Shown: positions 14,656 through 21,715 of the stretch, piece by piece
How positions within the stretch are numbered: position 1 is the stretch's first letter
How the letters are laid out: every line of letters starts with the position of its first letter
Source of the DNA: a virus
DNA length: 41,294 nt
Reading direction: 5' to 3' (one strand)
Virus record (IMG/VR): IMGVR_UViG_3300027714_000039
Coordinates: 1-41,294 of that record
The notes under the pieces: model-generated
Databases searched by the model: none
Seen by the model: the letters and a program-made list of their open reading frames with translations, nothing else
What the model was told of the DNA's origin: nothing
Translations under genes and position numbers: made by a program

Positions 14656-15165
14656 ATGTCAATGTTAAACAACAAGCCTCTCCAAGGCTATAAATTCGGA
14701 GACTTCGTAAAATTCAAGTACAATACTATTGTATACAACCAAGAAAAAGGCCTACCTATGTTTCGTGATGTAGAGCAATATGGTTATTTACGAACAACAA
14801 ATATATGGAACAACAAGGTAACTGTACAACCTATAAGCTCAGATCATCACGCTGCTGGTATGAGGGTAGAGTCAACAAAGATTGTATCAAAGTCTAAGTT
14901 TAGTGGAAACATTGAAGACTATCCAAAATCTGCTCCTGAAGGATTTCAAGTAGATCCACCAATATTCTCTGATGACCCTGATATACCTCGTTATCCTGGT
15001 GGAAATATGCCTATCAGACCAACCGACCTTACTGCAACTGATAGACTAATACCTTATAATGCATCATTCGATAAAAAGACTAAAAAGGCTGAAAAGATTG
15101 CTGCTAGTCTAGATGCTGAAATAGAAAAACAAAAAGCTTTAATTAGCGGTAAAGTAAGTGGATAG
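14656..15165 (+). CDS. SH3/KOW-like small protein, paralogue A1
   Basis: The N-terminal part (YKFGDFVKFKYN) resembles the beginning of an SH3-like or KOW beta-barrel. The C-terminal end (DAEIEKQKALISGKVSG) resembles that of the 124-aa protein at 18276 (ELRQAISKQREFVNGKVKN), and both are followed by a gene with an EEYEKCA motif. I therefore see the two gene pairs as an old duplication. Proteins of this layout are frequent in T4-like marine phages. The function is unknown. Confidence 0.65.
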   Translation: MSMLNNKPLQGYKFGDFVKFKYNTIVYNQEKGLPMFRDVEQYGYLRTTNIWNNKVTVQPISSDHHAAGMRVESTKIVSKSKFSGNIEDYPKSAPEGFQVDPPIFSDDPDIPRYPGGNMPIRPTDLTATDRLIPYNASFDKKTKKAEKIAASLDAEIEKQKALISGKVSG

Positions 15166-15166
15166 A

Positions 15167-15481
15167 ATGGAAGATTATGAAAAAGAACTAATAGAACGCG
15201 AGAAAGGCGAAAGACTTCTCGCTCTTGCCAACAACAATAGTTATCTATTGGTGACTGGTAAGAAAACCCTTGATGAGATACTTGAGAGACGAGGTGATCA
15301 AAGTTTTGTTACGATGCCTGATGAGGCTCCTGATACTGAGGATTTGCAACTAATGATTGACTATTTCATTGAAACTGAGGAATATGAGAAATGCGCTAAG
15401 TTAAGAGATATCCAATTAAGCTCGGGAGAGCCCCTAGATGAGAATTTCGAAACCACCGCGTCGAGGCCACCTCATGAGTAG
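15167..15481 (+). CDS. UVR-motif-like protein, paralogue A2, 104 aa
   Basis: The ATG at 15167 follows the previous stop directly. A GTG nine bases earlier is less likely. Residues about 65-80 (MIDYFIETEEYEKCAKLRD) resemble the UVR helical hairpin of UvrB/UvrC (YEKAAxLRD), which mediates protein contacts. The same motif is in the 91-aa protein at 18661. The last 13 residues and the downstream bases are GC-rich, as at the end of the gene at 9889. Confidence 0.65.
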   Translation: MEDYEKELIEREKGERLLALANNNSYLLVTGKKTLDEILERRGDQSFVTMPDEAPDTEDLQLMIDYFIETEEYEKCAKLRDIQLSSGEPLDENFETTASRPPHE

Positions 15482-15483
15482 TA

Positions 15484-15494
15484 CGCGCGCCGCC
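15484..15494. repeat. GC-rich inverted match to 10066-10076
   Basis: CGCGCGCCGCC here is the exact reverse complement of GGCGGCGCGCG at 10066. It lies two bases past a stop codon and directly against the tRNA-Glu gene. Eleven consecutive G/C bases are rare in this AT-rich sequence, so two related copies are unlikely to be chance. Confidence 0.55.
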
Positions 15495-15566
15495 GGCCCG
15501 GTCGTCTAATGGTTAGGACGCATGGTTTTCATCCATGTAATCGGAGTTCGATTCTCCGTCGGGCTA
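15495..15566 (+). tRNA. tRNA-Glu (UUC)
   Basis: The cloverleaf is complete. The acceptor GGCCCGG pairs with TCGGGCT, with G-U at both ends and A73. The D-arm starts TCGTCTAATGGTTAGGAC, the anticodon stem is CATGG/CCATG with loop TTTTCAT and anticodon TTC at 15528-15530, and the T-arm is CGGAG-TTCGATT-CTCCG. CCA is not encoded. The gene lies between a GC-rich scar and promoter module copy 5. Phage tRNAs usually supplement codons favoured by the phage, and GAA is very frequent here. Confidence 0.9.
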
Positions 15567-15577
15567 CTAATATATAA

Positions 15578-15668
15578 TTGTTAATAACTTCAATTAAATT
15601 GTTAATAACTATATCACCCTGATTTTCAGGATTGTAATAAAATGATTATATTTATACTATAAATAAAA
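15578..15668 (+). promoter_or_regulatory. Intergenic promoter module, copy 5
   Basis: Two TTGTTAATAACT boxes (15578 and 15599) are followed by CACCCTGATTTTCAGG, in which CCTGA-TTT-TCAGG is a perfect short hairpin, and then by the ATATTTATACTATAAATAA core. It drives the small genes at 15679 and 15874. Confidence 0.6.
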
Positions 15669-15678
15669 CGTTACAACT

Positions 15679-15870
15679 ATGAGTAAACTACTAGAATCAA
15701 TCATCAAAGAGCAACAAAGACTAAAGGACTCCGGATGGACGCCTAAGTTCAGAGGTGACACAGGTATAAACATCTGTAAAGTTATGATAGATAACAATAT
15801 TGAGCTAAGAGATCACCATGATGAAGGCTTAATTGAGACATTCAAAGAAAATAATAAACTTAAAAAATAA
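15679..15870 (+). CDS. Hypothetical protein, 63 aa
   Basis: I do not recognise it. It is soluble and charged, with a helical N-terminus (MSKLLESIIKEQQRLKDSG). It starts 11 bases after the promoter core of module copy 5. Confidence 0.65.
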   Translation: MSKLLESIIKEQQRLKDSGWTPKFRGDTGINICKVMIDNNIELRDHHDEGLIETFKENNKLKK

Positions 15871-15873
15871 AAA

Positions 15874-15981
15874 ATGACTAAAGAAAGATGGGATTGGTAT
15901 CAAAAAGAGATACAGAGATTAAGAGAATTGGATAAGTTAATAACTGATAGAGCAAGAGCAACCTACTCAATTAAACAATAA
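15874..15981 (+). CDS. Small helical protein, 35 aa
   Basis: The frame MTKERWDWYQKEIQRLRELD ends after 35 residues and would form one long charged helix. It begins three bases after the previous stop, which supports co-translation. Its length keeps confidence moderate. Confidence 0.5.
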   Translation: MTKERWDWYQKEIQRLRELDKLITDRARATYSIKQ

Positions 15982-15990
15982 TATATGTAT

Positions 15991-16075
15991 GCCACATTGT
16001 CATATAAACTAGACACATTGTCATATGAAATATTTTTATATGTCATGTATTTTTATTATATTTATACTATAACCA
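15991..16075 (+). promoter_or_regulatory. Operator-like repeats and promoter of the vWA gene
   Basis: CCACATTGTCATAT (from 15992) and GACACATTGTCATAT (from 16012) are direct repeats 20 bases apart. They match the palindromes at 11305 and 11326, although here the left half-sites are less perfect. The promoter core ATATTTATACTATAA follows at about 16057-16072. The gene at 11414 and the vWA gene therefore share an upstream control region. Confidence 0.6.
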
Positions 16076-16097
16076 ATAACAATTAAAACAATAAACT

Positions 16098-18263
16098 ATG
16101 TCAAAAAATTATTCTAACTCCTCATTCTGGTACGACTTCGATAACGACACAGACGTCGATGTAATAACTGGAGAAGAAATTAAACCTGGTAAAGATTACG
16201 TAAAGATGGCAGCTACTCTTAGAGCCATATCAAACTTTGTACGTATCGTAACTGGAGAAAACATACCTGTAAGATATAACAATAAAGATGAAAGTTTTAC
16301 TGATGGTAAAACAGTTGTTATTTCTGGTAATATCAAAGATAAAGACTTCGATCCTACTGTTGGTTTAGCCCTTCATGAAGGTTCTCACTGTCTTCTTACT
16401 GATTTTGATATTCTTAAAGATCATAATTTTAATAGCTTTATTGATGATAATTTTGATTTAGATACAATAGCTGAAAAATATAAATTTTATGAACAAGATT
16501 GGTCTGATGAGCACCAAAAATATATAAGTACTGGTAAAACAAACACTAGAGAAGTTTATACTCATATTGGTTCTACTCTTAGACAAATACTAAATTATGT
16601 TGAAGATAGACGTATTGATAATTATATCTACAAAAATGCTCCTGGTTATCAAGGTTACTATGAAGCACTGTATGACAAATACTTTCATTCTAATATTATT
16701 GATAAAGCTCTCCAATCTAACGAAAAAACAAGTCTTGATTTAGACTCTTACATGTTTCGACTAATCAACCTTACAAATTCTAATAGAAACTTTAGAGCTC
16801 TTCCTGATTTAATGTCAATATGGAAAGCTTTAGACCTTAAAAATATTGATAGATTAAAAACTACATTTGATTCTTTAGACGTAGCTACTGAAGTTTACAA
16901 AATTATTGAGTCAAACATTCCTGAACCTAAAAAACAAGAAGATGATGGAGGTGATAGCGATAGTAATGATACAGATAAAGATTGCAATGGAGAAAGTGCT
17001 GGATGTTCTAGTCCAACTGGAACTAAGCAAGGTGAAAGTGATGAATCTTCAACTGTATCAGACGAACAAGTTGAACAAATGATTAACGATTTAGAAAACA
17101 ATTTTAAAGGAGATTGTAATGGTGATGATACTGACGATGGTTCTAAAGCTCAAGGTTCTACTCCTCAAAGCGGTACAGCTACTAAGACTATTGAACTTTC
17201 TGATTCTCAAAAAAGAAGCCTTAATAAAGCTATTGAAAAGCAAAAGGAATTACTTAATGGTAGTATCAAAAAAACTAATGTATCTAAAAAAGATAAAAAT
17301 AATATAACTGCAATTCAAGATAGTGGTTCAGAAACTAAAAATGTTGGAAAAGGAATTGCAAAAAATTGGCATTCCCCTACAGGAGAAGGTACAAATTGTC
17401 TAATAGTAAGAAATCTAACTCAAAAACTAATCGATGCAGATATCTACAATACATTGAACAGTTACCCATGGAAAATCAGCGGTAATCAAGAATATGTAAA
17501 TGATGGATTAAGATTAGGATCTCAATTAGGTAGAAAATTACAAATTAGAAATGACGAAAAAAGTCTAACATACACCAGGCTTAATAGTGGTAAAATAGAT
17601 AAAAGATTAGTTTCAAGTCTAGGTTATGGTTATGAAAGTGTATTCAGCCAAGTATTTGAAGAAAGATTTAAGCCAGCAATTGTTCATATTAGTGTTGATG
17701 CTAGTGGTTCAATGAGTGGAGATAAATGGCGAAATGCTCAAAGAGCAACAATTGCAATTGCAAAAGCTGCGTCTATGGTACAAAACCTAAATGTAGTTAT
17801 TTCATATAGAAGCACGGAGGAAATTGGAAACAAAAATACACCAGCTATATTTATAGCATATGATAGTAGAAAAGATAAAATAAATAAAATATCTAATCTA
17901 TTCAAATATATTAGCTGTCCAGGTGTTACTCCTGAAGGTCTTTGTTTTGAAGCAATTCAAAATGAAATTGTTGATTCCTCAAATGGTGTTGATAGCTACT
18001 TTATAAACTTTTCAGATGGAGAACCTTACTTTGAAAACAGCGAAATTCAATACTATGGTGAGATAGCACATAAACATACTAAAAAACAGATAGATAATAT
18101 GAGAGCTAGAGATATTAAAGTACTTAGTTATTTTATTGGTGGTGGTTACGGTTCCTCTAACGATGCATTTACAGCTATGTATGGAAAAGATGCAGAATTT
18201 ATCAACACAAACCAAATAGTTCCATTAGCAAAATCATTAAACAAGATGTTCGCAACAATATAA
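16098..18263 (+). CDS. HExxH plus von Willebrand A protein (CobT/DUF2201-like)
   Basis: The N-terminal domain has ALHEGSH (HExxH at 93-97) and NYVEDRRID (about 166-174), the layout of putative zinc-metallopeptidase domains in CobT/DUF2201-type proteins, where ED supplies a third metal ligand. A low-complexity D/S/G/E-rich linker (about 275-360) follows. The C-terminal domain is a von Willebrand A fold with the MIDAS motif DASGSMSG (534-541), a Thr-containing loop (SCPGVTPEG) and FSDGEPYF. Such proteins work with MoxR/CobS ATPases, and one is encoded at 11974. Whether the HExxH site is proteolytic is unknown. Confidence 0.85.
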   Translation: MSKNYSNSSFWYDFDNDTDVDVITGEEIKPGKDYVKMAATLRAISNFVRIVTGENIPVRYNNKDESFTDGKTVVISGNIKDKDFDPTVGLALHEGSHCLLTDFDILKDHNFNSFIDDNFDLDTIAEKYKFYEQDWSDEHQKYISTGKTNTREVYTHIGSTLRQILNYVEDRRIDNYIYKNAPGYQGYYEALYDKYFHSNIIDKALQSNEKTSLDLDSYMFRLINLTNSNRNFRALPDLMSIWKALDLKNIDRLKTTFDSLDVATEVYKIIESNIPEPKKQEDDGGDSDSNDTDKDCNGESAGCSSPTGTKQGESDESSTVSDEQVEQMINDLENNFKGDCNGDDTDDGSKAQGSTPQSGTATKTIELSDSQKRSLNKAIEKQKELLNGSIKKTNVSKKDKNNITAIQDSGSETKNVGKGIAKNWHSPTGEGTNCLIVRNLTQKLIDADIYNTLNSYPWKISGNQEYVNDGLRLGSQLGRKLQIRNDEKSLTYTRLNSGKIDKRLVSSLGYGYESVFSQVFEERFKPAIVHISVDASGSMSGDKWRNAQRATIAIAKAASMVQNLNVVISYRSTEEIGNKNTPAIFIAYDSRKDKINKISNLFKYISCPGVTPEGLCFEAIQNEIVDSSNGVDSYFINFSDGEPYFENSEIQYYGEIAHKHTKKQIDNMRARDIKVLSYFIGGGYGSSNDAFTAMYGKDAEFINTNQIVPLAKSLNKMFATI

Positions 18264-18275
18264 AAAAATAAAATT

Positions 18276-18650
18276 ATGGCAAAGAAAGCAAAATTTAAGT
18301 ATAAAGAAGGACAATCAGTAAAATTCAGATTCTATGATGGTTCAGTTCATGACGGTATAATAAAGACTGCAGACTATAGGAATAATGATGTTAACTACCT
18401 ACCAACCGAATATAGTCAGTGTATGTATACGTGTCACGTTCCTGATAATTCAGGAGTATATTCTAGAGGTTATATGGTATATACTATAACTGAAAATATG
18501 ATAAAAAATAATATTAATGATAGTGTAAAAATTACCCCACTTGAAAATTATATTGAACCAGCTGATGATTTAGAAATTGACGATAGTACTGAACTACGAC
18601 AAGCAATATCAAAACAGCGAGAGTTTGTTAATGGTAAAGTAAAAAATTAG
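18276..18650 (+). CDS. SH3/KOW-like small protein, paralogue B1, 124 aa
   Basis: The N-terminal stretch FKYKEGQSVKFRFYDGSVHDGII looks like an SH3-type barrel that starts with a turn for binding partners. The C-terminus (ELRQAISKQREFVNGKVKN) resembles that of the protein at 14656. It follows the vWA gene by 12 bases and is probably in its operon. Confidence 0.65.
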   Translation: MAKKAKFKYKEGQSVKFRFYDGSVHDGIIKTADYRNNDVNYLPTEYSQCMYTCHVPDNSGVYSRGYMVYTITENMIKNNINDSVKITPLENYIEPADDLEIDDSTELRQAISKQREFVNGKVKN

Positions 18651-18660
18651 ATATTTATAT

Positions 18661-18936
18661 ATGTACAGTTTTAATAACAATAATGGAGAATATGATTTGT
18701 TGGACCTTTCCGAATTTTTTAATGGTGTTCAAAAAGAAGCAATGAATTCTGGCTATGAACTATTTATTTTACATGGAATAGATGGTATGAAGAATGAATT
18801 GGGTTCTAGAGACCCAATAAGTATAGGTGATAAACTTATCAAATATTTTATAAGATATGAAGAATATGAAAAATGTGCAGAAATACAGACCATTATAGAT
18901 AACTATAAATTAAAAATGGAGAAGAAAAAATTATGA
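18661..18936 (+). CDS. UVR-motif-like protein, paralogue B2, 91 aa
   Basis: Residues about 60-78 (LIKYFIRYEEYEKCAEIQT) match the UVR-like helix in the protein at 15167 (MIDYFIETEEYEKCAKLRD). The N-terminal two thirds differ. The ATG is immediately preceded by ATATTTATAT, a promoter-like string, with no room for a ribosome binding site. The stop overlaps the next start by four bases. Confidence 0.65.
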   Translation: MYSFNNNNGEYDLLDLSEFFNGVQKEAMNSGYELFILHGIDGMKNELGSRDPISIGDKLIKYFIRYEEYEKCAEIQTIIDNYKLKMEKKKL

Positions 18937-19460
18937 AAGTAAACATTTGGATAAAAAAAGAAGACGTTAAAACAGGTGTTATAACAGAATACCATACCAA
19001 CCAACCACAAATATCATATAGTAGTTATGTACAAGTGGCTATTACATCTGATGAGTTTGTACAATTGGATGATGATAAGTATGATCCTATAGATAGTGAA
19101 GAAGTTGGTCAACCAGTAGGTGATATTGAGGATTGGAGTTCAGATGGATGGATAGTAAAGCAATACAATAGAAATAGAAACCACACAGACTGGGTTAAAT
19201 CGAAAGGCGAAATACCATACATCTATGAAAGAAATTCTGATAGTGGGGATATATCCCGTAGAAAATCAGGAGACTATGATGGTAAACGAGAATATGTTAA
19301 AGTAGGTTTAGGTGAGAGAGTATATTCAAATGATAAAGATTTGAACAAATTAACAGAAGAAATGACTGAAAAAACTGTTGATGGGGAAGGTTTTATGACT
19401 TGGTTTCATAAGTTAACAAAAAATGAGCAAACAAAATTAGCAGCATCTTATAATGATTAA
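18933..19460 (+). CDS. Hypothetical protein, 175 aa
   Basis: I do not recognise it. It is a soluble, strongly charged protein rich in D, S and Y, with a polar mid-part (RNSDSGDISRRKSGDYDGKRE). It overlaps the UVR-like gene by ATGA. There is no signal peptide or cysteine motif. Confidence 0.7.
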   Translation: MKVNIWIKKEDVKTGVITEYHTNQPQISYSSYVQVAITSDEFVQLDDDKYDPIDSEEVGQPVGDIEDWSSDGWIVKQYNRNRNHTDWVKSKGEIPYIYERNSDSGDISRRKSGDYDGKREYVKVGLGERVYSNDKDLNKLTEEMTEKTVDGEGFMTWFHKLTKNEQTKLAASYND

Positions 19461-19480
19461 ACAATAAATAATAAATAGTT

Positions 19481-19849
19481 ATGGTAAATTCAAAAGAGGC
19501 ATTTATGTCTAAGTTCAAAAGAACTAAAAAAAGATTAGAAAAAAGATTTCCTGGAGCAAAATTAAACTCAACCCCAAATGGTAAATTTTATATTGGCCAG
19601 AAAGGTTCAAATATAATTGGAGAAGAATATATTGATTTATCAATTGCTAATAGTGGTTGGGAGGCCTGGCGAAATTTAGATACTGTAGAACATTGGAATA
19701 GAATAAATACTAGAAATAAACAGAAGTTAAGAAAATCTCTTGATCACATTGTCGTTTCAGGCGATTTGACAACATACGACCCAACTGACTATATTGAAAA
19801 ACCTGAGTCATTTACTATAAGTGACGGAATTGAATGGGATAATGAGTAA
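19481..19849 (+). CDS. Hypothetical basic protein, 122 aa
   Basis: I do not recognise it. The first 40 residues are very basic (KFKRTKKRLEKRFPGAK) and could bind nucleic acid. The rest is mixed with several Trp. It overlaps the next gene as ATGAGTAA. Confidence 0.7.
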   Translation: MVNSKEAFMSKFKRTKKRLEKRFPGAKLNSTPNGKFYIGQKGSNIIGEEYIDLSIANSGWEAWRNLDTVEHWNRINTRNKQKLRKSLDHIVVSGDLTTYDPTDYIEKPESFTISDGIEWDNE

Positions 19850-20009
19850 ATTAAGTAAAATTTTTAACGATATGTTGGATGCATGGCAAAAAGTTAAAAT
19901 AGCAAAAGAAGAATATACTGTTGGGTCTATATCTAATGGAGAATTATTTGATATAGAATTCTATGCTTATGAGGTTGAAGAAAAATTTATTAAACTTTTA
20001 CAAAAATAA
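19842..20009 (+). CDS. Helical hypothetical protein, 55 aa
   Basis: I chose the ATG at 19842, which overlaps the preceding TAA, over a GTG seven codons upstream. The product (MSKLSKIFNDMLDAWQKVK) is mostly helical with an acidic second half. The function is unknown. Confidence 0.6.
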   Translation: MSKLSKIFNDMLDAWQKVKIAKEEYTVGSISNGELFDIEFYAYEVEEKFIKLLQK

Positions 20010-20029
20010 ACTGAAAATAATTTTTTTTA

Positions 20030-20078
20030 TTGAAAAATTTTGTTTATATTTTATATAACTTTATTTATAATAGTGAAA
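20030..20078 (+). promoter_or_regulatory. Possible promoter in AT-rich gap
   Basis: The gap 20010-20150 holds TTATTGAAAAATTTTG and then TTTATATTTTATATAAC and TTTATTTATAATAG, which resemble the other promoter cores but are less regular. It lies about 75-120 bases upstream of the 108-aa gene. CCGGAGG within the leader (20097-20103) is a Shine-Dalgarno-like site without a start codon at the usual distance. Confidence 0.4.
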
Positions 20079-20150
20079 AGAAGAAAGATATAAAACCGGA
20101 GGTAGCTGAAAATCCATTAAAGAGTAAGCAAAAAATTAAAACATTTTAAT

Positions 20151-20477
20151 ATGTCACACAAAGAAAATTACAACAACAACAGACCAGAGAGAACGAAGTT
20201 TAACCCTTCAAAATTTGGCCCAACATGGGCTAGTATCTACTGGAAAGGAAAACCTGGATTAAGTCCAATGGGAGAGGCAAATCAACCGATAATAGGGGAG
20301 ATAAGTATTTCTGGGAGACAATTTGACCTTACGTTTTCAGAATGTAATAAGTTAATTGAAACATTAATAGACGCAAAAGAAGGTGCTAAAATATCTAGAA
20401 GATTAGGTACAACGTCTAATGCTGCAGGATCCCCAATTGGGTTTATGGAAGTTCAATCAGAAATGTATAAAAAATAA
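20151..20477 (+). CDS. Hypothetical protein, 108 aa
   Basis: I do not recognise it. The N-terminus is Asn/Arg-rich and likely disordered (NYNNNRPERTKFNPSKFGP). A short structured part with strands follows (IIGEISISGRQFDLTFSE). Similar small proteins occur in many T4-like phages but I cannot name the family. Confidence 0.65.
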   Translation: MSHKENYNNNRPERTKFNPSKFGPTWASIYWKGKPGLSPMGEANQPIIGEISISGRQFDLTFSECNKLIETLIDAKEGAKISRRLGTTSNAAGSPIGFMEVQSEMYKK

Positions 20478-20487
20478 GAGAAAAATT

Positions 20488-20736
20488 ATGGAAACAATTT
20501 TAAGCGGATTATTAGGAATTATGATAGGTGGAGTAGGTGTAGGTATATACTACTATAAAAAAACATCTAATCTATATTCCCAGATAATAGACAAACACAC
20601 AATTATTAAGTTAATTAAAGAACACATGGCTAAAACAGAAAAGCCTAGAAAAAAATATTTAGGTAAAAAATATAATTCTAGTCCTAAACCAAAAGCTAAA
20701 ACGTTTGCGAAAAAAAAATCTGAGAAAGCTAGTTAA
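20488..20736 (+). CDS. Membrane-anchored basic protein, 82 aa
   Basis: I chose the ATG at 20488, after GAGAAAAATT, because the longer frame from 20419 overlaps the preceding gene. An N-terminal Gly-rich membrane segment (LSGLLGIMIGGVGVGIYYY) is followed by a Lys-rich tail (KYLGKKYNSSPKPKAKTFAKKK). The stop codon lies in the loop of a strong hairpin. Confidence 0.65.
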   Translation: METILSGLLGIMIGGVGVGIYYYKKTSNLYSQIIDKHTIIKLIKEHMAKTEKPRKKYLGKKYNSSPKPKAKTFAKKKSEKAS

Positions 20737-20749
20737 TTCTAGCCTTCTC
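20722..20749 (+). terminator. Hairpin over the stop codon, possible terminator
   Basis: GAGAAAGCTAG and CTAGCCTTCTC pair with one mismatch around a TTAATT loop, an 11-position stem. There is no T-run after it, so it is a weak candidate for intrinsic termination. It may instead protect the mRNA 3' end. It separates the preceding operon from the Hsp20 unit. Confidence 0.45.
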
Positions 20750-20750
20750 G

Positions 20751-20769
20751 TATATTTATATTATATAAC
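20751..20769 (+). promoter_or_regulatory. Promoter of the Hsp20 gene
   Basis: TATATTTATATTATATAAC matches the promoter core seen elsewhere (ATATTTATA followed by TATAA). It lies 74 bases upstream of the Hsp20 start and gives the gene a leader long enough to fold. Confidence 0.5.
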
Positions 20770-20823
20770 AATTGGTACTGCGGGCCAGTAGGTTATAAGT
20801 TAAAACTAAGTTTAACAAATTAA

Positions 20824-20843
20824 AATTATCTAAGGAGATTATT
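20824..20843 (+). promoter_or_regulatory. Hairpin holding the Hsp20 ribosome binding site
   Basis: AATTATCT (20824-20831) and AGATTATT (20836-20843) pair at seven of eight positions around an AAGG loop, directly against the ATG. The Shine-Dalgarno sequence AAGGAG is half in the loop and half in the stem. A weak AT-rich stem over the ribosome binding site of a heat-shock gene is the design of an RNA thermometer. That reading is inference. Confidence 0.4.
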
Positions 20844-21296
20844 ATGACAACAACAACACTCGTAAACACGCCTTTCGGCACAAGATTATTCCCAACTGAT
20901 TTATTATTTAAGAATTTTTTCGATCAAGCTTCGGCTTTTGAGACTAATGTAGACAAGAAGATTAACCATCCTGTCGATATTATCTATACGGAAGAAGCCT
21001 TAATATTTGAAATAGCAGCAGTTGGATTAAATAAGAAAGACATCGATCTTTCTACAGAGGATGGAACAACGTTAAAGGTTTCATACACTAAACCAACCAT
21101 CGAATCTAATGATTCAGACCAAGACGCAGGAGAATATATCCATAAGGGTATTGCAAAACGGTCTTTTGATTTAGGATGGAAGATTAGTCCTAAGTTTGAT
21201 TTAACAAAAATTACGGCATCCATGGAAAACGGCCTTCTAAGATTAGAAGTACCTGTTTCTCCAGATAGTACGCCAAAAACAATTACAATTAAATAG
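20844..21296 (+). CDS. Small heat-shock protein, Hsp20/alpha-crystallin
   Basis: After a variable N-terminus with Phe-rich helix (LLFKNFFDQ), the alpha-crystallin domain runs from about residue 42 (NHPVDIIYTEEALIFEIAAVGLNKKDI) to about 138, with the diagnostic ENGLLRLEVPV near the end. The C-terminal tail has an ITIK sequence resembling the I-x-I motif that joins oligomers. Length (150) is normal. Hsp20 proteins are ATP-independent holdases, and T4-like marine phages often carry one, probably to help virion assembly. It has its own promoter and a strong AAGGAG site. Confidence 0.92.
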   Translation: MTTTTLVNTPFGTRLFPTDLLFKNFFDQASAFETNVDKKINHPVDIIYTEEALIFEIAAVGLNKKDIDLSTEDGTTLKVSYTKPTIESNDSDQDAGEYIHKGIAKRSFDLGWKISPKFDLTKITASMENGLLRLEVPVSPDSTPKTITIK

Positions 21297-21339
21297 GTTA
21301 CATAAACAAATAAAAACTGGCTCGCAGGCTAATAGTTAT

Positions 21340-21585
21340 ATGAAAATATTTTACAATGGAAATAATGCTTATCAAGTTGTTCGCACAATAAATGTTAGTA
21401 CGTGTGATCCGAAAAGATATGGCATTAATAGAACAGACGAACAAGCTTACAATATGATCCTTCAGCTTTGGAGAGATGAACACCACTGTGATCATGTTCT
21501 ACGGCGAGAAAACGATTTTATGTTGTGTAGAACTATTAAAGATGTTCAAATTATAAATAATAATGATTATAATGATATTTATTAA
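21340..21585 (+). CDS. Hypothetical protein, 81 aa
   Basis: I do not recognise it. It is a small soluble protein with three Cys and several His (DEHHCDHVLRREN). It lies between Hsp20 and the tmRNA and may be co-transcribed with either. Its stop codon is two bases before the tmRNA acceptor piece as drawn. Confidence 0.6.
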   Translation: MKIFYNGNNAYQVVRTINVSTCDPKRYGINRTDEQAYNMILQLWRDEHHCDHVLRRENDFMLCRTIKDVQIINNNDYNDIY

Positions 21586-21587
21586 TG

Positions 21588-21648
21588 ACCGTTAGTACTT
21601 TTATTAGCTGCTCAAATGGACGAGGGTTCGACTCCCTCCATCTCCACT
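21588..21648 (+). ncRNA. ssrA: Permuted tmRNA: acceptor piece (3' part of tRNA domain)
   Basis: The T-arm GAGGG-TTCGACT-CCCTC (21622-21638) is followed by CATCTCC (21639-21645) and A73 (21646), the typical end of a bacterial tmRNA (GGAC before the T-arm is also typical). The matching acceptor 5' strand is not upstream but at 21716-21722. CTCAA (21611-21615) can pair with TTGAG after that strand to form helix P2. CCA is not encoded. The left boundary is set only by the preceding stop codon and is uncertain. Confidence 0.85.
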
Positions 21649-21715
21649 CAACGGACTATATTCATTTAGATATAATATGGTCCTCGGTGATAAACTATAT
21701 TCAATTGAATATAAT
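21649..21715 (+). other. Intervening segment of the permuted tmRNA
   Basis: This linker joins the acceptor 3' end to the coding-piece 5' end and would be cut out. It contains two hairpins. GGACTATATT pairs with AATATGGTCC around an 11-base loop, and TATATTCAA-TTGAATATA is a perfect 18-base palindrome. Such structure next to both mature ends fits recognition by tRNA-processing enzymes. Confidence 0.75.
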
